Shown here piece after piece: positions 55,901-64,000 of a stretch of 64,000 nt of DNA (within the stretch, counting starts at the first letter, position 1; the number at the start of each line of letters is the position of its first letter). The notes below the pieces were generated by a model that was given only the letters and a program-made list of their open reading frames with translations, did not search any database and was not told the DNA's origin. The stretch comes from Bursaphelenchus xylophilus. Its lineage: Eukaryota > Nematoda > Chromadorea > Rhabditida > Aphelenchoididae. The position numbers were made by a program, and so were the translations under genes. Location of the stretch: NCBI GenBank assembly GCA_904066235.2, contig CAJFCV020000002.1, positions 3,348,001-3,412,000 on the forward strand, read 5' to 3'.

Positions 55901-58900
55901 CAATATTACACCCAAATTTGCAGAATGGTAAACGATCAAATCTTGATGAAAATCGATCCAAACTGGGACTGGAGAAAAGAGTATCTTGCATTTACACTTC
56001 CATTTTACCACATCTATGGCTTTGGAATGCTCTGGGTTTCAATTTTGCACGGCGGCCAAACAGTGATCCTGCGAAAATATAGTCCAGATACCCTGTTCAA
56101 GGTCGTTGAAGACTTTAGGATCCGCTATTTGATGTTGGTCCCACCTATTCTTGTTCATATGGCCAACTCGGACCTTATGAACAAGTATGACATTAGCTCC
56201 GTGGAATTCATGATGACCGGAGCTGCGCCAATGGGAACCGAGCTAGTGGATGCGCTCAAAAAACGGTTTCCGACGATAAAACAGATCTCTCAAGGTAGGA
56301 AAGAAACTAGAATTCACAGGCAAGGCTCAGCAATCGCCTCGTTCGAATGTAAAAACACGTCGTAGATATGCAAAATGCAATATCCGACAATGTCGGCAGT
56401 AGCGATTGGTATTTCACAATCATTACTGCATACATTGTAAGATATTTCATTTCGCTCAAAGAAACGGCATGCTAAGCTCAAGATTCAATTGTGAAAAAAG
56501 ACGATGCATTATTTTCTTTCAGCCTATGGAATGACCGAGATGAGCATGGCTTCCCACCTTCCAGTGTTCGGCCGTGACAATCCCGCAGCCTCAGGCTGGC
56601 TAATGCCCAACTTCGAGATGAAAGTCATTGATCGAGAGACGGGAAAGACTGTTCCCCGAGGACAGGTGGGCGAGATTTTGACTCGTTCTCCCACAACAAT
56701 GTTGGGATACTTCAATCGGCCAAAGGCCACAGCGGATACTGTCGACAACGAGGGCTGGCTGCATACCGGAGATCTCGGGTATGTTGACAATGAAGGCTGG
56801 ACTTATGTGGTTGACCGATGCAAAGATTTGATCAAGGTGAAGGGACTCCAAGTGGCTCCGGCCGAGCTCGAGGACGTTCTACTTTCTCACGACGAAATCA
56901 AAGACTCTGCTGTGATTGGGGTTCCTCATCCCGAATTTGGAGAAGTTCCCAGAGCTTTCGTTGTCAAGAACGATCCAAAACTCACCGAAGAAGCGGTCGA
57001 CAAATACATTCTCGGTAAGTTTGAGACCTAATTTTATTGTTACAAAACTTTCATCTATCTTTAACTTTCATATTTCAGAGAAATGCGCACCTTATAAGCG
57101 GCTAGTTGGAGGGATCTTCTTTGTAGATGAGATTCCCAAAAGTCCTTCCGGGAAGATTCTCCGGCGTCAATTGAGAGATTTCAAGCCCAAATTGTAAATT
57201 TCAAGGCTTTTGCCCACGATAAGATCGGATTTACCGTGTTCAATACAGATTTCAATGTATTTATAAAAAAATTTCCTTGCTTTTCCACCTTTAACACCGT
57301 AAAATACTCAAAAAATCTAATTAGAATCCCCTGTTACATCCTAAATAACGTATTTTACCCTTTCTACACCTCATTTGACATTTTTTTCCATCAAAATCTG
57401 GATTATTTTCCGGAACCCAATCATTCAAGAACCCTTCAATTTCCCCAAAAAATCCCTCTTGTCCTCACAAATCCCCTTACCTTTTCCGTTTCCTCAGATT
57501 CGCATCCTTTTGGTGTATCCTCGGTCACATCCTTGGTCTCAATCTTCAAAATTTCGATGGTTTCGCTGCGTTCCGGTTCCGATTCACATACGGACGGCTC
57601 GAATGGGACTGATTCATTGAAGCCGGCCTGAAATTGAAATCAATTAATTTTCAAATGAAGCCATCAAGATCACAGTGCCAACACGACTTTCAAGCCAACT
57701 CAAGACAAAACCAAGGGGACAGCAAACAAAAAATTACATCAACAACGGCTTCTTCGACGGGTTCCGGCACTTCTGACTGATTTTCTTGAACTTGTTGGGG
57801 TTCTTTGGGTTCCTCAAAGGTTATTGGAGTTGGTAGAAGCTTTCTGATGGGTTGAGGTACTTCCTGTGGGCTCTCTGGGGCTTCCGAAGGCCCGGAAATA
57901 TCCTCTGGAGCCTCTTTTTTGACTTCAACTTGCTTTTCCTCGTCCTTCTTGGCCCCTTCAACTAGCTTCACCGGGATTTCCTCATGTTTTGGATGTTCAA
58001 TCTTCTGTTTCTCCAACTTTTCCTCCTCGTCCATGTTTTTCCTGTCATTTCTCGAAAATCCAGTGACTTGAACAGCTGATTTCGAGATTCTCTCCTCTTT
58101 CTTGTAATCATTCCTCTCTTCGCCGGGTTTCTTCAACAATGGGGCTCCTACAAGACGGCAAAGCAAACATAAATTAGGGAAAAAAGCAACACAACAAACA
58201 AAAAACATAAACTTTCCCTCATTCTACGACAATTTCATTATTTTCAAAAAAAAATTCACCGATTTTTTAGCCGAAAACTTCTTCCAACTCCTCCAAAGCT
58301 TCTCCATTCCCATTTTAGATCAAAATTTATTTCTCAAAAAGACAAAAACAGACATGTTCAACACAAAAACACTCCAACAAACAGTGCAAAGCTCAATTCC
58401 AAGCCACCAAAAGTGATGTGGAGATGTCACAAAAAGGCCTCTACTTACTCTCAAATCCAGTTTTAAGTTTGTCAAAGGCGGATTCGTTCTGAACTCTCCT
58501 TCCCAACGACTTGATTTCCTCTGGGTTCCAGGGGAGCATTCTGTTGACCAACTGCTTCACATGGACGGCGAGATTGGCGACAATGGTGGGGTTGTCCAGT
58601 GGGAGGTTCAGGCCGACAATCGCGTCGATCAGAGAGAGGATTTGGAACAGGGCAAGGTTCAGGTAGCGGATCTCCGGAGAGGCGACAAAATTGGCGGCAT
58701 AGTCGAGGCCGGTGCTGAAAAAATAAGCCTAAATTTTGGACCAATTTTGTGGAAATTTGGCACAATTTTTGATCAATTTTTCTCCGCAAAAACCTCCAAA
58801 AAAAATTTAAAAAAAAACTGCACATTTTTTCTCTCTACTTTCCATTGAAAACCTACTTCTTTGGAGCATAAATGTTGACTTGTTTTGATAAGCGTTCATT

Positions 58901-61900
58901 CGTGATGAAGCAAAAGCAATCGACCAGATTTTGAGTCGATGGGTTCCAGGTGTCAATCAAAGTATTTCCATTCACCTTATAGCGCTGTTCGGCCAGGTCG
59001 TTCAAAACGGCGGCTCCGAGGACGAAAATGGGCTCCAGATTGCTGGCCACTGAAAGGAAAAAGAGAGTGAGAACAACAAACTATTCTTTGCCGCTCTTTC
59101 TTACTTAATTCTATGGTCTAAACAATAAAAACTCCCCAAAAAATCGTTCTCATCAAAAAAAAAAAATCTGAAATTTGCGAGGAAAGTACAGAGGACTTTT
59201 TCACCCTTACAAACCAAAATTAGGCAGCTAATTTTTACATACTCTGAATCAGGAAAATTTTGCAATTTTTTCTTGATATATGTCACGACCTGTAACTCCA
59301 TACCCCATCGAAGCATTTTCCTTGTAAAAAAATATATTCCCAAAAACCCCCCAAGTCTCTGCAAATCCCCCAAAATCTGCCTTACAAGCCGCGCATTCCA
59401 CAGTAACCTTCTCCTGGCTGTCAAATGGCAATGGCCAATCGGCTTTTCTGATCAACAAATCCAAAATATCCACCAATCCTTTAAATTCCTCCACTTTTAG
59501 ACACTTATTCGTCAACAAGGAGATCAGTTGAGCAGTTGCATTTCTCCAATCCGACTCCTTTTCCGGCGTGTTCAACAGCTTAAAGTCGAGCGCATAATCT
59601 GCGATGAAAGATTTAGTGAGTTCCGGAGAAGTTAGGGCCATTTCCATGATCGAATAGAGCAAGTTCTCCAAATCGCTAATGTTCTCCTCGCCCGGATACG
59701 TGATCGGGCGGAAGCGGCGGCGGTTTTCCTCCGGAATGAGGCGGTAGAGGACTTCGGGGATGTCATGAGTGAGGTTGGTGACCGTTTTGAACAGGTATCG
59801 GGAGGCAAAATACTTTACGGACCAGAGGCATTCCGAGAGTTGGTGGTTCAGGAAGTGCATATCATCGACAATCACTCTTTCAGCTGAAAGAAAGGGCAAA
59901 GTGAAGTCCAAAAATCGATAAATTAACATCCAAAACATTTAAAATAAGTTCCGAAATAGCTAAAACAAGGTTCGAAACATCTAAAATAACATCCGAAACA
60001 GCAAAAAAAGGTCCAAAGCAGCTAAAACAAGGTCCCAAATGACTAAAATACGATCCGAAACAGCTAAAACAAGGTCCGAATCATCTAAAATAACATCCTA
60101 AACATCTAAAATAAGGTCCGAATTAGCTAAAACAAGGTGTAAACAGCTAAAATAAGATCCAAAACAACTAAAACAAGTTCTCAAATGACTAAAATAAGAT
60201 CGAAAATTACTAAAATAACATCCAAAATAGCTAAAACAAGGCCCCAAACATCTAAAATAACCTCCGAAACAACTAAAATAAGGTCAGAAATCGCATAAAA
60301 ATCCCTCAAAACTCCCCCAAACCTCCTTAAACTTACCATAAAACTTCTCTCCGAGCTTCTTCAGACAGTCCGGAGCAGAAAACAAAGATCCTCTTGTAAC
60401 ATCAGCAGCAATCAATTTATGCAAAGTCACAATGTAGGTGATCAAATCTGCCGGCTCAACATGTTCTCCATTTTCTGGGTCAAAATTGATGGGATAACTG
60501 CGATTCAACTTGTCGGGTGCATCGAAGAATCCGGTGAGGATCGCCAGATTGAGGAACCAGGCCCGCGAAGAGGCCGGGGACTCAAAAATAAAGTGACGGA
60601 TTACTTCGGTGGGGGATACCACCGGGTCAACGAGTTGTTTTTGGACTGAAAATGGGGGTAATGAGCCAGCTATACGTCAAAAACTTCTAATTCTTCTCAA
60701 AAACCCTGATTTTATGATAATTTTTGTCATGGATAATATAGAAACCCTCTTAAAATCATCAAAAATAGGCCTCATTATGACAAGCACAAGGTTTTAGGCT
60801 ACATTCAAGACCAAAATCTTATTTTCAAAGCAAAAAATCAAACTTTTTCACCAAAAATTATCATGGATAATATAAAAATCCTCTTGAAATCATCAAAAAT
60901 GTCCCTTATTATAAGCAGTACAACACTATAGGTAATATTCAAGACCAAAACCTTATTTTAGAATCGAAAATTCAAACTTTTTCATCCAAATTCACCTAAA
61001 CCATCATGGATAATATAAGTCCCCCAAAATCAAACTTACAATCAATTCTCTGCTTGCACAGACTCTTCACAAGGTTAGTATACAATTTCTTCGTCTCTTG
61101 GTCAGCCTGCTTCTCTTCTAATTCTTCAAAAATCTTCTTCAAGACATGAACCGCCAAGGTGGAGCCCTCAATTTTCTGCGCCAACCCCTTTCTACATTTC
61201 AACAGAATGGCCCCAATAGGTGATGCGCATTCCGTTTTCTGCGCCTGGCGTTTGAAAAGGACGGTGAGGAACTTGACTGGGGCGAGGATCAGCAATACAT
61301 TAACAATCTTTGAAATATAGGTGCTCAAGGTGTCGTCAATGTCATGGGCTGGGATCAGATTGAGGGTTCTGCCGACATGATAATTGTACAAGGCCTGGAA
61401 AAGCAATATTAATACCAAAAGATTTAAAATAAAGGATTTTGCATATTACACTAGGCAAATTTGGTGAAAAATCATTCGGAAGAAACGTTTTTACATCTAG
61501 AACGAATGGATATCATCTAAAAAGGCCTTAAAAGGCATTCGCAACCACGTATAAGCCGAAGAATCTCAAAATCAAACGACTTTTTATATTACACTAGACT
61601 TCATAGGATCGTCTCAAAATCCACCTAAAGTTAAAAAAAAAACAAAACAAAAATCACTCACCTCAATCAAAGAGAGTCTCTTCTCCTCGAGCTCAGGTTG
61701 AAATTCATAGTATTCCAAGGCTTCATTGATATCGTCAACATTGACCAACACATACCCCAAAACTTCATAATACTTCTCAACCAGCTCTTTGGAAATTTTC
61801 TTGGCATCAAATGCCTCCATATACGGCTTTTCCAGGTCGGCCAACCTATAAACACACCAGTATAAGCACTCGTCGATATTACTTTAGGTCGCTCAACTAA

Positions 61901-63059
61901 AACAAGATAAAAAATCAAGAAAACCTTACTGTTTGAAAAGCCCCACATTATAATCAAATTCAAAATCCTCTTTGAGGTGAATCTCATCCAAAATTTCTTG
62001 CGGAGCTTCGAACTTCTTCAAGCTCTCGATCAATTCCTCCATTTTTCCATGGAAGTTGTGGATGGTCTCGTTGGCACTCAAATTCTCGCTCAAAGTGGGA
62101 ACTTTTGTCTTCAGAGCATCCTTGACTTCTCCATCCTTCAGCTGTGAAACGTATTCAAGAGCATCAGAGTATGCCTTTTCGATTACAGGCTTATCCTTGA
62201 GGTCCTTCCAAAACTCCGGTGTCTGCTTAATTGAGCGATGAAATTCGAGGATAAGAGTGAAGAACCCAGCCAGAATCGGAACATCTTCCTTCTTCAGCTC
62301 ACTGAAACGACCATACTTGTGTGCGAGGTCAATAAAACTATCACCGAGACAAAATTTTATATTGTCCATGAGGATCTGATGCCAAGGATAATACTCGTCT
62401 AATTGATAGCCTAAGCTAGTCCAAACCAACTAATAAAGTTCTCTCAAGAGCTACTCTTGATAGGCGAAACAAAAATTAGTAAAAATTTACAGAATTTCCG
62501 CATATTTTTCCAATACTACACTAGATCAGCTATACTTCAAAGAAAAGCCTTTGATATTTGTTAACCTAAAAGACAAAACAAAAAGAACCAAAGCTCACAT
62601 ACCTTCCAACATAATGCTCAATGTTCTCGATGCAAACTTTCATCAAACTCTTCAAACCAGCCTCCACATTCTCGCGTTCTGTTCCTTCAGCCGGCACCTT
62701 CACAGAAGTGATGTATTCACTCAACGAATAGCAATCCAATACGGTATTGAGCCATTGATCATACACATCGAGGACCTTGGTGCGATCATGGGCAATCTGG
62801 GCGCCCATAAATTTAAACTGAAAGACAAACAGGGGTTATATTATTCATGGCATCCCTTTAGATGGTCTACATTGAAATTGGTTGTTTTTAGTTGAAAGAG
62901 ACCGAAAATGAAGATGACTTTGGGTTAAAAGCTAGATCAACACCTTCTCCTATTCTTTCAACCATCAAAACAACTTTCTCTAAACTTTGAGACATCAAAA
63001 ATATGGCAAAAACTTACGCAGTAGCTGCAATCCAATGCCGAGACAGTCTTGGCGGCCAT
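46979..63059 (-). CDS. Large helical protein with FG/RGG tail, PGL-like candidate
   Basis: Protein of 1,288 aa in 13 exons, in transcript order: 63059-63018, 62817-62603, 62415-61930, 61845-61662, 61394-61040, 60645-60337, 59883-59386, 59049-58857, 58714-58449, 58147-57738, 57627-57481, 48501-47994 and 47232-46979. Every phase closes; exon 3 uses a weak acceptor (GGACTAG). Residues 1-900 are mostly helical, 900-1035 acidic Glu/Lys/Pro-rich, and 1036-1288 rich in GFG, RGG and GGF. Two folded regions plus an RGG tail recall the P-granule scaffold PGL proteins; that is inference. Intron 11 (8,979 bp) holds the acyl-CoA-synthetase array on the other strand. Alternatively the tail is a separate trans-spliced gene starting at an ATG at 48486. 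Confidence 0.6.
47292..47440. mobile_element. Type A MITE in PGL-like gene intron 12
   Basis: CAGTCTGTCGGGAAAATAAT with GTGGGG on the left and CACATTATTTTCTCGACAGA on the right; interior TTGGAATCGCCCATCATTGC. Confidence 0.8.
47473..47763. mobile_element. CCAGTGGTCAAAAG-ended fold-back MITE
   Basis: Perfect 20-bp inverted ends CCAGTGGTCAAAAGTGCCTC and its complement, 291 bp overall, with more inverted pairing inside (AGAAAGTTGCCTTTTT against AAAAAGGCAACTTTCT). It sits between two type A copies in the same intron. Confidence 0.85.
47792..47920. mobile_element. Type A MITE, right end missing
   Basis: TAATCTGTCGGGAAAATAAT with GTGGATTTGCCGCAAC on the left; interior GGCTAGCCGTCACAGAAGCG and GATGATGGTCGATTCCAAGG. 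No terminal right end. Confidence 0.7.
48690..49025. mobile_element. Fold-back element with 120-bp arms
   Basis: GGAATCATATCAATTCCTAA at 48699 and its inverted copy TTAGGAATTGATATGATTCC at about 48993 lead arms that also share AAAATATTCAACGA and TACGTAAAATCAGAAGA blocks. About 85 bp separates the arms. Confidence 0.8.
49024..49140 (+). pseudogene. Relic of synthetase exon 4 / intron 4
   Basis: TGTTAACACAA, CATCTTGTTGCGATGCGTAA, CTCTTACTACAAACTATAGC and AAAAATCATCA follow the same order as the end of exon 4 and start of intron 4 in the first synthetase gene (about 50607-50733). Only this piece is present, joined to the end of the fold-back element. Confidence 0.75.
49531..49562 (+). promoter_or_regulatory. 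Shared upstream motif, synthetase A
   Basis: ATGTGTAAAGTGGTCCCGAC followed by CAAAATGGGAG, about 90-120 bp upstream of the start. Nearly the same words occur about 80-110 bp upstream of synthetase C (54867-54896). It may be a shared control element or simply a remnant of duplication. Confidence 0.4.
49650..51849 (+). CDS. 4CL/luciferase-like acyl-CoA synthetase A (AKL end)
   Basis: ATP-dependent acid:CoA ligase of 543 aa; the family activates a fatty or aromatic acid to an acyl-AMP and then the CoA thioester. Exons: 49650-49763, 50027-50234, 50282-50388, 50432-50652, 50766-51136, 51177-51668 and 51731-51849, in phase. Motifs: [10 protein letters not shown] at 191-200 (ATP loop), YGMTE at 342-346, GWLHTGD at 418-424, [11 protein letters not shown] at about 438-448 (hinge) and [11 protein letters not shown] with the catalytic lysine at 530. 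The C-terminus AKL is a plausible type 1 peroxisomal signal. First of a head-to-tail array, antisense within the PGL-like gene model. AATAAA at 51868. Substrate cannot be told. Confidence 0.93.
52060..52540 (+). pseudogene. Decayed acyl-CoA synthetase copy
   Basis: Begins like a family first exon (ATGGTTAGTTATCTGCGATC), repeats a second first-exon fragment (GGTCCAGTCAAAGTGGCCGA), jumps to the GGAGCAGCTCCGGTTGA region of exon 5, then to exon 6 (TTCCACTTTCTCACG, GTTGTCAAGAATGATCC) and exon 7 (CCTTCCGGCAAGCTTCTCC). The adenylation core, ATP loop and YGMTE segment are missing. Its upstream DNA (51957-52050) resembles that of synthetase B (52646-52740), so B and this copy share a duplicated promoter. 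Confidence 0.85.
52768..54707 (+). CDS. 4CL/luciferase-like acyl-CoA synthetase B (SKL end)
   Basis: Acid:CoA ligase of 544 aa. Exons: 52768-52881, 52950-53157, 53204-53310, 53349-53572, 53650-54020, 54059-54550 and 54589-54707. Boundaries fall at the same codons and phases as in A, with exon 4 one codon longer. It has [39 protein letters not shown] and [11 protein letters not shown]. The C-terminus is SKL, the classical peroxisomal signal. The exon 1 donor is GTCAGT and the exon 2 donor GTCAGG, both unusual but matched by neighbours in position. AATAAA at 54792. Some catalytic-core neighbours differ from A and C (YITSSAAP instead of VMTGAAP), so substrate range may differ. Confidence 0.92.
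54867..54896 (+). promoter_or_regulatory. Shared upstream motif, synthetase C
   Basis: ATGTGTAAAGCGGGCTCGAT followed by AAAATGGGAG, matching 49531-49562 upstream of synthetase A. Confidence 0.4.
54979..57197 (+). CDS. 4CL/luciferase-like acyl-CoA synthetase C (PKL end)
   Basis: Acid:CoA ligase of 543 aa. Exons: 54979-55092, 55180-55387, 55434-55540, 55584-55804, 55924-56294, 56523-57014 and 57079-57197, with the same boundaries as A and B. It carries [39 protein letters not shown] and [11 protein letters not shown]. The C-terminus PKL is a weaker form of the peroxisomal tripeptide. Start [16 protein letters not shown] was chosen because all family members begin five residues before RSEF. Intron 5 (228 bp) is longer than in its sisters. 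The 3' end lies about 280 bp from exon 11 of the antisense gene. Confidence 0.93.
59208..59306. repeat. Dispersed repeat shared with 22107-22215
   Basis: In intron 7 of the PGL-like gene: AGGCAGCTAATTTTTACATA and GACCTGTAACTCCATACCCC, matching the calponin upstream region. Confidence 0.65.
59938..60295. repeat. 20-bp tandem repeat filling intron 6
   Basis: About 17 imperfect units of AGCTAAAACAAGGTCCGAAA or ATCTAAAATAACATCCGAAA. On the transcribed (minus) strand each unit presents TTTTAGCTGTTTCGGA-type sequence, so the intron contains many TTTTAG words resembling 3' splice sites. The real acceptor is CTTTCTTTCAG at 59884. Confidence 0.85.
60728..61030. repeat. 135-bp tandem repeat in intron 5
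   Basis: TCATGGATAATATA starts at about 60728, 60859 and 61003; the units share CTCTTNAAATCATCAAAAAT and TTCAAGACCAAAA blocks. The third copy is partial and abuts exon 5. Confidence 0.75.
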
Positions 63060-63510
63060 TTTTGTAGGTTACACCCGTTATTATTATAATAAAAATCTGA
63101 AAAGAGATGGTTTACAAAGAAAAAATATTACACTCGACAAAAAAACTAAAAACGCGTGAGAAATTTCAAATTTTTCGCTTGAAAATCAAGTGCAATGTTT
63201 TGATACCTAAAATTTGTGAATTCGACAAAATTTCGCAATGTGCGAAATGCAAATTTTTACCCAATTGCCGCAAGATTTCCCGCCCAAAAATTGCCACAGA
63301 GAGAAATTTTGCGGGAATTCAAACAACCCTAAGGAGACATTTTATACGATGAAAGATGTTCGAAAAATAATTTGCAAAACGATTTTTGATAGATTTTTCG
63401 ACTGATAAGGTCAAATTTTGATGGTGCGGTTGTAAATTTTACAACCACATGTCGCGACAGTGTTTTCTGATAAATTTTATGGGTTTTATTGACATTTTAT
63501 ATTGTTTTAA
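63060..63510. other. 5' flank of the PGL-like gene
   Basis: Divergent region between the minus-strand start at 63059 and a doubtful plus-strand ORF at 63511. It contains a lone GACATTTTATACGATGAAAG word related to the 138-bp array. No promoter element is recognised. Confidence 0.4.
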
Positions 63511-63672
63511 ATGCCTCCGCGGCCGCTTTTTGAAGAAATTTTAAGGTTTTTTGTCTTTTTGGCAGTTATTCTTATGAGTAACGTTGTAACATACGACGGG
63601 CCGGATGCATATTTTCCTTTGCTTGTTTTAGGTAAATTTCTGTATCAATTTTTGTTAGGAAATTGGTGTTGA
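63511..63672 (+). CDS. Doubtful short hydrophobic ORF or first exon
   Basis: A 53-codon frame starting MPPRPLFEEILRFFVFLAVI, with a strong hydrophobic segment (signal peptide or anchor). A GTAAAT donor after 63631 would end a 121-bp first exon in phase 1, with later exons beyond the window. Without splicing it stops at 63670-63672. No family is recognised. Confidence 0.3.
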   Translation: MPPRPLFEEILRFFVFLAVILMSNVVTYDGPDAYFPLLVLGKFLYQFLLGNWC

Positions 63673-64000
63673 ATTTATGTTATTCTTTAATCTGATAGTA
63701 GGTCGAAATGAATAGCTTATATCTTGAAGGAGGTGCCTAGTAATGTAATAAAATTTTTATCACATGTTTATGAGATATTTAGGCACATTTCTACCGTGTT
63801 TTGTCTTGGTCTCCCCACTGATCGTTGAGATATAGACGAATTATCTCATCCATGACATAAGTCATGGATGTGCGTAAGAATGGCCTCGTTTCTCAATCAC
63901 AGACCGCCCAATCGGTTTGATACTTGACCTATTATAGGCTTACGTCTTCTTATTGCTTCCTTCGAAAGATGATGCAACCATCGCCAACCTTACGCTTCAC
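63673..64000. other. Window end, no gene seen
   Basis: Contains a small perfect hairpin, CATCCATGAC and GTCATGGATG (63847-63856 and 63861-63870), with a 4-base loop. Nothing else is recognised. Confidence 0.4.

Overview
This is nuclear DNA of a rhabditid nematode, resembling the Caenorhabditis group; I cannot name the species. The evidence is short AT-rich introns with TTTTCAG-type acceptors, a tandem array of nematode-type chemoreceptors, ShKT-domain secreted proteins, an acceptor-like AG one base before a start codon (as at spliced-leader trans-splice sites), and many small inverted-repeat transposons. All gene models below were assembled by hand from reading frames, splice sites and phase. 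Every multi-exon model closes in phase.

Region 1 (1-18.1 kb): three tandem plus-strand chemoreceptor genes (1633-3357, 8917-12058, 16282-18054). They share one exon plan (64 / 115-117 / 59 / 76 codons) and are separated by repeats. Region 2 (18-29.5 kb): a transgelin-type calponin gene (22345-29406) whose 6-kb third intron holds two tandem antisense ShKT genes (25909-28335 and 23426-25334). Region 3 (29.6-36.4 kb): two more receptors of the same exon plan on the minus strand. Region 4 (36.8-43.1 kb): an 11-exon gene with an N-terminal MHF1/CENP-S-like histone fold and a disordered tail of about 1,000 residues. Region 5 (43.8-45 kb): a small secreted Cys/Pro/Gly-rich peptide and a doubtful short ORF. 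Region 6 (46.98-63.06 kb): a 13-exon minus-strand gene for a 1,288-residue protein, helical with an FG/RGG tail and possibly PGL-like. Its putative 9-kb intron 11 holds, on the opposite strand, three intact acyl-CoA-synthetase-like genes and one decayed copy. The three enzymes end in AKL, SKL and PKL, which suggests peroxisomes.

The intergenic and intronic space is mostly mobile DNA. The dominant family has TCAGTCTGTCGGG ends, flanking TA and at least two internal types. It is dense from 1 to 33 kb, absent from 33 to 47 kb, and present twice near 47.5 kb. Other classes are a mariner-ended 1.2-kb element, nested insertions, fold-back elements, a GGCTCC-rich element and several tandem arrays. 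I saw no rRNA, convincing tRNA, CRISPR or bacterial-type signals.
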